34,903 nt of DNA from Bacteroidaceae bacterium (lineage in GTDB: Bacteria; Bacteroidota; Bacteroidia; Bacteroidales; Bacteroidaceae). A program made the position numbers and the translations under genes. Where the stretch lies: positions 1 to 34,903 of the forward strand of contig JAGBFX010000015.1 in NCBI GenBank assembly GCA_017936265.1, written 5' to 3'. The notes below the pieces were generated by a model. It ran no database searches, was not told the origin of the DNA, and worked only from the letters and a program-made list of their open reading frames with translations. Shown piece by piece: positions 15,894 through 23,401 of the stretch; position 1 is the stretch's first letter, and each line of letters begins with the position of its first letter.

Positions 15894-17198
15894 ATGATGG
15901 TACTCTTGCAGTTGCTGATTGTGCTCATATGCATAATCATCGGTGCACGCCTTGGCGGTATCGGTCTTGGCGTGATGGGTGGTCTTGGTGTTGCCCTGTT
16001 GACATTTGTATTCGGGCTTCAGCCGGGCGAACTGCCCATTGATGTGATGATGATGATTGCTGCAGTTATCTCCGCGGCAGCCTGCATGCAGGCTGCCGGC
16101 GGTCTTGACTATATGGTCAAGGTTGCCGAGAAGATTCTGCGCTCTAATCCGCAGTATGTGACAATTCTCGCTCCGCTGGTAACATATGCCTTTACGTTTC
16201 TTGCAGGTACCGGTCACGTGGCCTATTCGGTGTTGCCTGTGATTGCTGAGGTGGCGAACGAGACAAAGATACGTCCCGAGCGTCCGCTGGGCATCGCTGT
16301 CATTGCATCGCAGCAGGCCATTACGGCTTCTCCGATCTCTGCGGCTACAGTAGCCCTGCTCGGTTTGCTCGCGGGCTTTGACATTACGCTTTTCGATATT
16401 CTAAAAATCAGTATCCCCGCTACGCTTGTGGGTGTCCTTGTAGGTGCCTTCTTCTCTATGAGAGTGGGCAAGAACCTCGTTGATGACCCGGAATACCAGC
16501 GTCGTCTGCAGGCAGGAGAGCTTGATACGAACCATGTGGAGCTGAAAGGTGCCGAGAACAAGTTCAAAGCATGCGCTTCGGTGGCTCTTTTCATCGGTGC
16601 TACGTTGCTCATTGTGCTCTTCGGCTCGATTCCTTCGCTGCGTCCTTCGTTCGACGGTGTACAGGTAGGCATGCCGCTGATTATTGAGATGCTCATGCTC
16701 TCAACTGCTGCCGTTATACTTGTCGTCACACGCACGAACGGTCTCAAGGCGGCCCAGGGGAGCGTCTTCTCGGCCGGTATGCAGGCTGTGGTGGCAATAT
16801 TCGGTATCGCATGGATGGGCGATACATTCATCAGCGGAAATATCGTGGAACTGAAAGGCGCCATCGAGGGTGTTGTCACCGAGATGCCATGGCTCTTCGG
16901 AATAGCCCTCTTCGTGATGTCTATCCTGCTATACAGTCAGGCTGCAACAGTGCGTGCCATTGTGCCGCTTGGCGTTGCGCTTAGCATATCTCCGATGATG
17001 CTCATTGCCCTGTTCCCCGCAGTGAACGGCTATTTCTTCATCCCTAACTATCCGACACTGGTTGCCGCAATTAATTTCGACCGTACAGGTACGACAGGAA
17101 TAGGCAAGTGGGTGCTGAACCACTCGTTCATGATGCCCGGACTTGTTGCTACGGCAGTTGCGATAGGAACAGGATTGCTGTTGATACAAATCTACTGA
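15894..17198 (+). CDS. Anaerobic C4-dicarboxylate transporter, DcuA/DcuB family
   Basis: 434 residues, about ten or more hydrophobic segments over the whole length and no signal peptide. Family blocks include ARLGGIGLGVMGGLGV near the start, FTFLAGTGHVAYSVLPV near 105, ASQQAITASPISAATVAL near 145 and NFDRTGTTGIGKWVLNHSFM near the end. Dcu carriers of the inner membrane exchange aspartate, fumarate, malate and succinate. DcuA and DcuB cannot be separated by eye. Behind the exported asparaginase it suggests aspartate import against succinate, supplying fumarate for anaerobic respiration. The stop codon touches a 20-bp perfect terminator hairpin, so this is the last gene of the unit. Confidence 0.94.
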   Translation: MMVLLQLLIVLICIIIGARLGGIGLGVMGGLGVALLTFVFGLQPGELPIDVMMMIAAVISAAACMQAAGGLDYMVKVAEKILRSNPQYVTILAPLVTYAFTFLAGTGHVAYSVLPVIAEVANETKIRPERPLGIAVIASQQAITASPISAATVALLGLLAGFDITLFDILKISIPATLVGVLVGAFFSMRVGKNLVDDPEYQRRLQAGELDTNHVELKGAENKFKACASVALFIGATLLIVLFGSIPSLRPSFDGVQVGMPLIIEMLMLSTAAVILVVTRTNGLKAAQGSVFSAGMQAVVAIFGIAWMGDTFISGNIVELKGAIEGVVTEMPWLFGIALFVMSILLYSQAATVRAIVPLGVALSISPMMLIALFPAVNGYFFIPNYPTLVAAINFDRTGTTGIGKWVLNHSFMMPGLVATAVAIGTGLLLIQIY

Positions 17199-17239
17199 TC
17201 AAACGACAATGGCGGCACATGCCGCCATTGTCGTTTGAT
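17198..17239 (+). terminator. Perfect 20-bp hairpin terminator after dcu
   Basis: Arms 17198-17217 and 17220-17239 are perfect complements with a two-base loop. The first base is the last base of the dcu stop codon. There is only a short T content afterwards, so it may act more by stabilising the 3' end than as a classical U-tract terminator. Confidence 0.75.
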
Positions 17240-17290
17240 TGGCAGTATGCCTTATTTTGAAGAATCTGCTGCCTTTTTCTCACTTCTTAC

Positions 17291-17298
17291 TATCTTCG
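17291..17298 (+). promoter_or_regulatory. -7 box upstream of K+/H+ antiporter
   Basis: TATCTTCG 20 bases before the start codon, the same variant as at 12565. No -33 element is clear. Confidence 0.45.
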
Positions 17299-17317
17299 CA
17301 GACAAAAAGTAAATATT

Positions 17318-18802
17318 ATGATATTCTTCACTTCGGGAAACATTCTGTTCATAGGCTCCATACTCATATTCTGCAGTATACTCATAACAAAGGCCGGTGG
17401 ACGCTTCGGCATGCCGACCCTTTTGCTTTTCCTTGTAGCCGGAATGCTCTTCGGGCAGGATGGTCTTGGAATACAGTTCGACAACGTGGGGCAGGCACAG
17501 TTTGTCGGTATGGTAGCGTTGTGCGTCATTCTCTTCACCGGCGGCGTCGAGACCAAGATAAGCGATATAAAACCTGTGTTAGGTCCCGGACTGACGCTCT
17601 CTACTGTGGGAGTGCTACTGACAACGCTATTTACAGGTGCATTCATTTTCGGTATATCGGAATGGGAGTTGTTTTCTTTCCAATTGCCGCTGGTTACCTG
17701 TTTCCTGCTTGCCGCGACAATGTCATCTACCGACTCGGCAACGGTGTTCAATATCCTTCGCGGAAAGAACATGAGGCTGAAGAATAATCTGCAACCGATG
17801 CTCGAACTTGAGAGCGGAAGCAATGACCCTATGGCATATATACTTACAATCGTGCTTATACAGCTGGCGCTTACCATAGGGGATGCCGAACTCTCGACGT
17901 TGAATGCTCCCGAACTCATTGTCAGTTCATTGACGGTTCTGGTGCAGCAGTTCGCTGCCGGAGCTATGATTGGTGCCGGTGCGGGTTTTGCGACATTATG
18001 GTGCATGAAGAAGGTGAACCTCAATAATATACCGCTCTATTCGATAATGCTGATGAGCATTGTCTTCTTTACCTTCGCGATGACCGACATGCTTGGCGGA
18101 AACGGATATCTTGCAGTGTATATTACCGGTATCATTGTCGGCAATAACAAGATGAAGAACCGCAAACAGGTGGTGGCATTCTTTGACGGACTTACATGGA
18201 TTATGCAGATAGGCATGTTCCTTCTGCTCGGTCTGCTTGTCAACCCGGGCGAAATGTGGAAGACGGCTGTTGCCGCGCTCCTAATCGGTGTCTTCATGAT
18301 AGTTGTCGCACGTCCGTTGAGTGTCTTTATCTCGCTCTTGCCGTTCAAGAACATCACTCTTGCCTCACGTACATTCATATCGTGGGTGGGTCTCCGAGGT
18401 GCTGTGCCTATCATTTTCGCCATGTATCCTGTTGTAGAGAATGTACCTGGCAGTAACGATATATTCAATATCGTATTCTTTATAACATTGCTTTCAATGG
18501 TCGTGCAGGGTGGAACAATCGCTATGGCTGCAAGCAAGATGAATCTTCTGTTGCCTCCCGAGGCAAAGAGCCATTTTGATGTTGAACTGCCTGATGAGGC
18601 AGGAGAACTGAGTGAGATAACGGTTACTGCCGAATTGCTTGAGGAGAAAGGAAATACCTTGCAGGCTTTGGGCTTGCCCAAAGGGGTGCTTGTGATGCTT
18701 GTCAAGCGTGGCGACAGATATATGGTACCCGACGGCTCGCTGAAACTATCCGAGGGTGACCACCTGCTGATGGTCGCAAGTTCGGATGTAGAGGTTGCAT
18801 AA
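17318..18802 (+). CDS. Potassium/proton antiporter, CPA1 family (NhaP2-type) with TrkA-C domain
   Basis: 494 residues. About 12 membrane segments cover residues 5-400, with the transport core around ATMSSTDSATVFNILRG and ELESGSNDPMAY (residues about 131-175), where the Asp residues carry protons and cations. The final about 70 residues (SEITVTAELLEEKGNTLQAL through the end) form a RCK_C/TrkA-C regulatory domain that binds nucleotides or ions. It moves K+ out in exchange for H+ across the inner membrane. It stands alone, with a -7 box upstream and a bidirectional terminator about 140 bases downstream. Na+ as substrate cannot be excluded. Confidence 0.92.
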   Translation: MIFFTSGNILFIGSILIFCSILITKAGGRFGMPTLLLFLVAGMLFGQDGLGIQFDNVGQAQFVGMVALCVILFTGGVETKISDIKPVLGPGLTLSTVGVLLTTLFTGAFIFGISEWELFSFQLPLVTCFLLAATMSSTDSATVFNILRGKNMRLKNNLQPMLELESGSNDPMAYILTIVLIQLALTIGDAELSTLNAPELIVSSLTVLVQQFAAGAMIGAGAGFATLWCMKKVNLNNIPLYSIMLMSIVFFTFAMTDMLGGNGYLAVYITGIIVGNNKMKNRKQVVAFFDGLTWIMQIGMFLLLGLLVNPGEMWKTAVAALLIGVFMIVVARPLSVFISLLPFKNITLASRTFISWVGLRGAVPIIFAMYPVVENVPGSNDIFNIVFFITLLSMVVQGGTIAMAASKMNLLLPPEAKSHFDVELPDEAGELSEITVTAELLEEKGNTLQALGLPKGVLVMLVKRGDRYMVPDGSLKLSEGDHLLMVASSDVEVA

Positions 18803-18939
18803 AACTGAAAGCTTGTGCAAACGAGCGCAATGCAAGCGTGCTTGCAATTGCACCGCGAGTGCAGCCAAGGTTCGACGAAGTCAAAGCTGAAAACGGGTGC
18901 TATCAGCGGCTTGAAAGCAAACGGATTTGATGAAATGAT
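18803..18939. other. Structured non-coding spacer after the antiporter gene
   Basis: No coding potential. It contains consecutive small hairpins: arms 18831-18837 with 18840-18846, the palindrome 18843-18852, and 18850-18853 with 18859-18862. Base composition is unlike the neighbouring AT-rich spacers. It may be another dispersed repeat, but only one copy is in this window. Confidence 0.4.
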
Positions 18940-18967
18940 ATTGGAGCGTGCCTTGGCACGCTCCAAT
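18940..18967. terminator. Bidirectional terminator between antiporter and RNase P RNA
   Basis: Thirteen-base perfect arms 18940-18952 and 18955-18967 with loop TT. It lies 3' of both the antiporter gene (plus) and rnpB (minus), so it can serve both. Confidence 0.75.
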
Positions 18968-18972
18968 TGTAT

Positions 18973-19326
18973 AACAGTCAATCTGTAAGCCGGGTTCTGT
19001 GCCCCTTGCGGGGTGTCTGTCATTCATCTATGCATTGTGTCACCACAATGCTAAAGCGTTCTACCCTCCGACTCAGGCGAGCAACCTTCAAACATCGGTT
19101 TACATGAACTTGCAGCCTCCAAGACACACAGCCCGTACATCGCTGCACGGCTGGTGGGCTCTTACCCCACCTTCTCACCCTTACCGCTCCGAAGAGAGGC
19201 GGTTATTTTCTTCTGCATTACTCTGCCTTCGCAGGCACCTTTCTGTTAGGAAGTGGAGTGCTCTGTGCTGCCCGGACTTTCCTCCTTTGCCTTACGGCAA
19301 CGGCGACAGACCGATTGGCTGATTTC
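18973..19326 (-). ncRNA. rnpB: RNase P RNA, bacterial class A
   Basis: The minus strand carries the hallmark GAGGAAAGTCCGGGC near the 5' end (19284-19270) and ACAGAACCCGGCTTA near the 3' end (19000-18986). The terminal P1 helix can be drawn between 19321-19313 and 18983-18975 with one mismatch, which sets the ends to within a few bases. Length is about 350 nt, normal for the class. It is the ribozyme that removes 5' leaders from pre-tRNA. A TACCTTTG -7 box sits 7 bases before the proposed 5' end. The ends are estimated. Confidence 0.95.
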
Positions 19327-19332
19327 TTGGCG

Positions 19333-19340
19333 CAAAGGTA
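19333..19340 (-). promoter_or_regulatory. -7 box of the rnpB promoter
   Basis: The minus strand reads TACCTTTG, a perfect TAnnTTTG box at the expected distance from the RNA 5' end. The -33 element is not obvious; the nearest TTG (19367-19365) is 24 bases away, slightly too far. Confidence 0.65.
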
Positions 19341-19431
19341 ATAAAAATCCTCGGATTTCATATCCAATGCAAAAACCTTTCTGCTCTTATGGCCGTTGTT
19401 AAGGTGCTGGCATAAAAAATAGGGGATAAAG

Positions 19432-19462
19432 TTTGTTGCATCGTAATTTTTTCATATCTTTG
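19432..19462 (+). promoter_or_regulatory. Promoter of SRP RNA
   Basis: TTTG (19432-19435), 19-base spacer, TATCTTTG (19455-19462): a textbook Bacteroidota promoter, about 19 bases before the first base of the RNA stem. Confidence 0.85.
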
Positions 19463-19480
19463 CAAAAGATTTTGAAATGT

Positions 19481-19587
19481 ATGGGTAAGTCCTATACGGC
19501 CAGCTCCTAGCGAATCCTCCAGGGCTTGACCGCAGCAAAGGTAGTTGGTTGTAGCGGCGCGATGTAGGTAGCTTACCCACCCCATAG
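19481..19587 (+). ncRNA. ffs: Signal recognition particle RNA, small bacterial type
   Basis: A rod-like RNA with terminal stem GGGTAAG (from 19483) paired with CTTACCC (from 19572). The apical region carries the domain IV signature CCTCCAGGGC-TTGA-CCGCAGCAAAGG, where the asymmetric internal loop binds Ffh. Length is about 100 nt. A perfect promoter precedes it and an intrinsic terminator follows directly at 19588. It targets membrane and exported proteins with Ffh. The 5' end is estimated from the stem. Confidence 0.9.
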
Positions 19588-19612
19588 GCGAGTGCATAGC
19601 ACTCGCTTTTTT
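19588..19612 (+). terminator. Intrinsic terminator of ffs
   Basis: Arms GCGAGTGC (19588-19595) and GCACTCGC (19599-19606), loop ATA, followed by six Ts. Confidence 0.9.
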
Positions 19613-19745
19613 GTTTGATTATATATGATTGTGTGTCGGCTCGCGGTCAAATTGGTTCGGTAGAAATTTACTGTGGTAACACAACTTTGGTATAATAGTA
19701 GAATTATTATTCCTTGATTCACTTTACCCTTAATCTGTTGCCGTG

Positions 19746-19820
19746 TATTCTTATTATTGTCGTTCTGTCACATACTTTTCATGACTGAAAAGTATGCAAA
19801 AGGTCCCGGCACACGGAAAT
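19746..19820 (-). repeat. Dispersed intergenic repeat, family A copy 2
   Basis: Reverse-complement match to 204-274. The shared blocks are TTTCCGTGTGCCGGG (minus strand, from 19819) and TGACAGAACGACAATAA at the other end. The central hairpin 19771-19781 with 19786-19796 keeps TACTTTT/AAAAGTA, but the flanking pairs differ from copy 1 (A-T for G-C, C-G for G-C), so pairing is preserved while sequence changes. It directly abuts the branched structure at 19806-20031 and shares its stem. Confidence 0.72.
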
Positions 19821-20031
19821 TCCAGTCAATCTCTTTTTTGTTCAGGAATTGCTGAAGCAATATCCTTCAGTCAAAGAGATTTTGCCGTTTAATCTATCTG
19901 CTTGATTTTTGGGTGCTGCGGGACTTCCTCAGTTACCCGCTTGCAAGCAAACGTGTAACTAGCGGTCAAACAGGCCTCGCACTTTTTCCAAAAATCAAAC
20001 AGGATTAAGCTGTGGAATTTAACGGTGCCGG
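19806..20031. other. Branched, highly self-complementary intergenic element
   Basis: Nested complementarities define a closed multi-branched fold. Closing stem: 19806-19812 plus 19817-19824 with 20013-20020 plus 20025-20031. Side hairpin: 19828-19836 with 19873-19881, holding an inner stem 19848-19852 with 19857-19861. Second stem: 19889-19894 with 20003-20008 and 19902-19912 with 19988-19998. Inside these: 19913-19916 with 19979-19982, and hairpin 19931-19936 with 19955-19960 capped by palindrome 19939-19948. There is no coding potential. It could be a non-coding RNA or a mobile structured repeat. The rest of 19613-20128 shows nothing else recognisable. Confidence 0.55.
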
Positions 20032-20128
20032 TTTAAAAAAAAATTACTAGTGCTAATCATTGCCCATTGAGACAATGTAAATCGACATTGCTTGATACTG
20101 AACCCGCACCTTTTTAATACTGAGCCTA

Positions 20129-20174
20129 AACGAATATAAGAGGGATAGCAATTGCTATCCCTCTTATATTCGTT
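20129..20174 (-). terminator. 46-bp perfect palindrome, terminator of the tyrosine-kinase gene
   Basis: Two 23-base arms (20129-20151, 20152-20174) are perfect complements with no spacer. It lies 16 bases beyond the stop codon of the minus-strand kinase gene, with three Ts following the stem on that strand. Confidence 0.7.
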
Positions 20175-20190
20175 ATTTATTATGTATACT

Positions 20191-22623
20191 TCAGCTTTTT
20201 CTTTTCTTCTGCTTGCTGCCATACGAATATTCTCCATAGTGGTAACCGTACCTGTAACCGTACCTGTATCCGTAACGGCTACCTTTGGTCTCAACATCAT
20301 TGATGATGACTGAGAGGCTCTTGAACTTGTTCTCGTTGTACAGCTCCTCCAGCTCGTTGAGCATTGAGCGCTCCATCAGTCCAGTGCGTACAATGAAGAA
20401 TGTGTTTGTCGCGAACTTTTCGATAATCTGGGTGTCGGCAACAATCTCAATAGGTGGACAGTCAATGAAAATGTAGCTGTATTCCTTTTCGAGTCTCGCA
20501 ATGAGCTCTGCAAACCGTTCCGATTCCAACAATTCTGTCGGGTTTGGAGGAATGGTGCCCGAAGGCAAAATATGGAGGTTCTTGTACTTCTCATCCTCGA
20601 TGATGACATCCTTTATGTCCTCTGTCTCTTTTGCTAGGTAGTTGCTGAGTCCAAGCTCGGGAGAGTATACGTAGTTTGACAATGAAGCGTGACGCATGTC
20701 GCCGTCTATCAAAAGTACCTTTTCGTTCTTTAATGCAATACTTATCGCTGTATTCAATATGCAGAATGTCTTTCCGCTGCCAGGATTGAATGAGGTGTAG
20801 ATGATGACTCTTTTCCCCTTTTCGCGGGTCATGAACTCGATGTTGGTCCTCAGTACTCGGAATGCCTCGTTTACAACGTTTCGGCTTCCTTCTTCAACAG
20901 CAACGGTAAGTTTCTCTCTTGTCCTTCTGTGTCCTTTGCTCTGTTTCTTGCTCTTGGCAGAGGATGCTACACGAGGTATCTCGCCGACAACAGGCGCTGT
21001 TATGGCATCAAGGTCCTTGCGGCCCCTGACTTTGGTATTGGTAATTTCCCGCAGGACAATTATCGCGCCAGGGATGAGGAATCCTATAAGCAACGCCAAT
21101 GTTATTGTCCTGTTCTTCTCGGGAGCTGTGGGCTCCGTGCTGCCGGTAGGTGGCGTGATTACACGTGTCTTGTACGCGGTAAAAGCCTGTGACAGCTGGT
21201 TTTCGGCCTGCTTTTGCAGAAGGAACATGTATATTTTCTCCTTGACGCTCAACTCGCGCTCGGCACTTGCAAGGAACGATGTCTGCTCGGGGCTCTTGGC
21301 AATTTCTTTCTGCGTTGAGCTTATCTCTCTCTGCAATGAACTGCGTTGTGCTTTCAGACGGCGTATATGTGTGTCTGTGGATGAGATTATAGAGTTGCGC
21401 ATAGAGGCCAGTGTGATATCAGCTTCTTTTACCGATGGGTTGTCCTCGCTGCTCTTGCTTACAAGATTGTTCCTCTGTATCATCAGGCTGTTGTAAGCCT
21501 CAATCTGTGAGTTTATGTCAATGCTCTTTATGCTTGAGTTCAACGGCAGCAGGTTGTTCTCCCTTGCCTTGTTCCTGAGGTTCCGGAGTATGTACTCGGC
21601 CGTCTCGATCTCATTGTCGATGGCCTCTTTGCGTTTGGTGCTCTCCTTCTCCTTTGTCATGTTCTTGGCAATTGCCTGATTGAGGTCGGGCATCTGGTTG
21701 TCGCTCTTGAATGCCGAAATATCACTCTCGATCTTGTTCAGTTCGCCGCTGACCTTCTCCAATCGCTTCTCGATGAACGCAGCTGTTCCTGACGCGGCCT
21801 TGTTCTTGTCGTGTACCCAGTTCTCGTTGTATACCTGAATGAGAGCCTCAAGTATGTCATCGGCTCTTTCAATAGAGGAGTCTGTTATTGATATGTTTAT
21901 TATGTCATTGGCTTTGGAGTTTCCGCCGGTGCTGAAAGAGAGCTTTCCACCTAATCTGGCACTAGCGGCGTTTATTCCAATCTGTCTGACATTGACGGTT
22001 ATCTGTTCCTCGAGTATGCACGTCTTGTTGCGCTCCAGTATGATATCGCCCAACGGTGTGTATACGAGCGTGATTGAATCGTTGTTGAAGTCTCCTTCGA
22101 CGGAAATGCTGTCCTTTATATTGTTGCTGGTGAAATTATATAGTCTGAACTTTCCGCTAGCGTCAATGTCCATGTCCAATGAAACCTGTTTCTCAATGTC
22201 TATGTCGCACAGGTTTATGGTCGCCGGGAGTGATTCCCCGTACAGGTCGTTGCTGTAGAAAGTGCCGTCGCTGTAGTACTCGGTGTACAGTTTGAGACGG
22301 CGTGCGGTCTCTTTTAATGTCTCAGGGGCTCTGAATGTGTATATCTCATTGTAAGCATTTGTGGAGGATTTTGTCACACCCATATTGGCGAAATTCTCCA
22401 TTTGCTCGCTCAAGTTATTTTTGTTGGCCGACTCAATGTGGACCATTGCATAGCGGGTGTATAATGGCCGGGTCGTTACAATCTTGTATACAGAATAGCT
22501 TGTCGTTATAAGCATTGATAGGATAAACCAGTACCAACGCGACAGGAAAAGGTAAAGTATTTCGCTCGGGCTATAGCTGTCAATTGGGTTATTGAGCTTA
22601 CGCTTTGTTTTTTGCTCTTTCAT
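20191..22623 (-). CDS. Wzc-type polysaccharide co-polymerase with BY-kinase domain
   Basis: 810 residues. The N-terminal Wzz domain has a first membrane helix near residues 28-48 (FLSRWYWFILSMLITTSYSV). A long periplasmic coiled-coil region follows (about 280-480), then a second helix near 525-545 (ITLALLIGFLIPGAIIVL). The cytoplasmic tyrosine-kinase domain has Walker A FNPGSGKTF, Walker A' VLLIDGDMRH and Walker B YIFIDCPP. The C-terminus is a tyrosine cluster of nine Tyr in RYGY repeats, the autophosphorylation site of this class. It controls chain length and export of capsule or exopolysaccharide. Unusually, no other polysaccharide genes flank it; the nearest candidate is rmlB at 31285. It has its own -7 box and terminator. 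Confidence 0.93.
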   Translation of the reverse strand: MKEQKTKRKLNNPIDSYSPSEILYLFLSRWYWFILSMLITTSYSVYKIVTTRPLYTRYAMVHIESANKNNLSEQMENFANMGVTKSSTNAYNEIYTFRAPETLKETARRLKLYTEYYSDGTFYSNDLYGESLPATINLCDIDIEKQVSLDMDIDASGKFRLYNFTSNNIKDSISVEGDFNNDSITLVYTPLGDIILERNKTCILEEQITVNVRQIGINAASARLGGKLSFSTGGNSKANDIINISITDSSIERADDILEALIQVYNENWVHDKNKAASGTAAFIEKRLEKVSGELNKIESDISAFKSDNQMPDLNQAIAKNMTKEKESTKRKEAIDNEIETAEYILRNLRNKARENNLLPLNSSIKSIDINSQIEAYNSLMIQRNNLVSKSSEDNPSVKEADITLASMRNSIISSTDTHIRRLKAQRSSLQREISSTQKEIAKSPEQTSFLASAERELSVKEKIYMFLLQKQAENQLSQAFTAYKTRVITPPTGSTEPTAPEKNRTITLALLIGFLIPGAIIVLREITNTKVRGRKDLDAITAPVVGEIPRVASSAKSKKQSKGHRRTREKLTVAVEEGSRNVVNEAFRVLRTNIEFMTREKGKRVIIYTSFNPGSGKTFCILNTAISIALKNEKVLLIDGDMRHASLSNYVYSPELGLSNYLAKETEDIKDVIIEDEKYKNLHILPSGTIPPNPTELLESERFAELIARLEKEYSYIFIDCPPIEIVADTQIIEKFATNTFFIVRTGLMERSMLNELEELYNENKFKSLSVIINDVETKGSRYGYRYGYRYGYHYGEYSYGSKQKKRKS
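20243..20278 (-). repeat. 12-bp tandem repeat encoding the RYGY tyrosine cluster
   Basis: Two identical 12-base units (20243-20254, 20255-20266) and a third diverged unit (20267-20278) encode consecutive RYGY/RYGY motifs in the kinase tail. Unit number could change by slippage without shifting the frame, altering the number of phosphorylatable tyrosines by two each time. Confidence 0.75.
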
Positions 22624-22718
22624 ACTTCGTTTGATAGCGTGCTTTGGATGATAATGCCTTGCACTTTCAGGGGTGTGACAAGTGTTGTTTCTCGCGTTAT
22701 TTCAGTAATAATTAATTG

Positions 22719-22726
22719 CAAAGATA
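22719..22726 (-). promoter_or_regulatory. -7 box of the tyrosine-kinase promoter
   Basis: The minus strand reads TATCTTTG, a perfect box, giving an untranslated leader of roughly 90 bases before the ATG at 22623. No clear -33 element is seen. Confidence 0.5.
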
Positions 22727-23095
22727 ATAATAATATTCTGATAGCGCTTGGGATTTCTGTGAAAAAATGAAACCAACAGCAGGCCTTGATGTTCCCGCTG
22801 TGCTCCTGAATTTGTCTTATGTAAGGAATTTTTACATGCTTGGGCTCTCTTTTGCCACTAACGGTGGCTCTTTTATGGCTACCATTCATTTCTTTGGCAC
22901 ATTATTACAGGGGTAAAAGGAGATGTGCTTTCTCCTCGACCCGGAAATCTGCCATAGAGTTGATAAGATGATGAAAATGTGTGCTTGAGGCTAATCTGGG
23001 CGCTGTTTTTGCTTGATGAAGGCTTGGTCTGAAACTTTTTTCTTTGATTTTTTGCAAAAAAAACATCATTTATGCCTTGATATTGTAAATTTTGT

Positions 23096-23103
23096 TATCT
23101 TTG
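23096..23103 (+). promoter_or_regulatory. -7 box of the Hc1 promoter
   Basis: TATCTTTG, a perfect -7 box, 31 bases before the start codon. A TATG 21 bases upstream is the best -33 candidate. Confidence 0.6.
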
Positions 23104-23134
23104 TGCATCATTAACCTTATTAATTGAAACCGTT

Positions 23135-23311
23135 ATGAAAGAATTGATTGAGAAAATTCAGGAGACTTACGCTGCATTTGCAGCAGACGCAGCAGCTCAG
23201 GCTGAGAAGGGTAACAAGGCTGCAGGTACACGCGCACGTAAGGCTTCTTTGGAGCTCGAGAAGGCTATGAAGGCTTTCCGTAAGGCTTCTCTTGAGGCTG
23301 CTAAGAACTAA
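23135..23311 (+). CDS. Histone H1-like protein Hc1 family, 58 aa
   Basis: A 58-residue, Ala- and Lys-rich protein beginning MKELIEKIQETYAAFAADAA and containing GNKAAGTRARKASLELEKAM. It is entirely helical in character, with basic faces in the second half (KAFRKASLEAAKN). It matches the small Hc1-like proteins widespread in Bacteroidota. These are presumed to bind DNA and compact the nucleoid, though experimental support is thin. It is a single gene with a perfect -7 box upstream and two tandem terminators downstream, suggesting strong, insulated expression. Codon use is highly biased (AAG, GCT, GCA), as expected for an abundant protein. Confidence 0.88.
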   Translation: MKELIEKIQETYAAFAADAAAQAEKGNKAAGTRARKASLELEKAMKAFRKASLEAAKN

Positions 23312-23333
23312 TAGTCGCCTATAGATGCATTAA

Positions 23334-23366
23334 TAAAAGCTACCATCGGTGGCTTTTATTTTTTTA
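23334..23366 (+). terminator. First terminator after Hc1
   Basis: Eleven-base arms 23334-23344 and 23348-23358 with one G-U and a three-base loop, followed by a T-rich tract. Confidence 0.85.
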
Positions 23367-23372
23367 TAGCAT

Positions 23373-23401
23373 GCAGTCACCATTACGGTGGCTGCTTTTT
23401 T
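23373..23401 (+). terminator. Second, tandem terminator after Hc1
   Basis: Nine-base arms 23373-23381 and 23387-23395 with one G-U, then six Ts. The loop side repeats the ACCAT...CGGTGGC pattern of the first terminator, suggesting duplication. Confidence 0.82.

Larger units (their letters stand above)
22624..23134. other. Non-coding divergent spacer between kinase and Hc1 genes
   Basis: No convincing gene. A minus-strand frame at 22620-22889 overlaps the kinase start and looks random. The region holds the -7 box for the kinase (22719-22726), a dyad ATGTAA-N7-TTACAT (22819-22837), a weak hairpin 22776-22783 with 22794-22801, a small GCCAC/GTGGC hairpin (22854-22868), and the Hc1 promoter at its right end. 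Confidence 0.5.

Noticed and set aside
22819-22837. Dyad ATGTAA-N7-TTACAT as an invertible-promoter or repressor site
   Set aside because: It is short, has no partner copy, no recombinase nearby and no position relative to the -7 box that would fit an invertible capsule promoter.
22620-22889. 89-residue minus-strand frame upstream of the tyrosine kinase
   Set aside because: It overlaps the kinase start codon, contains the kinase promoter box and has no recognisable domain or signal.
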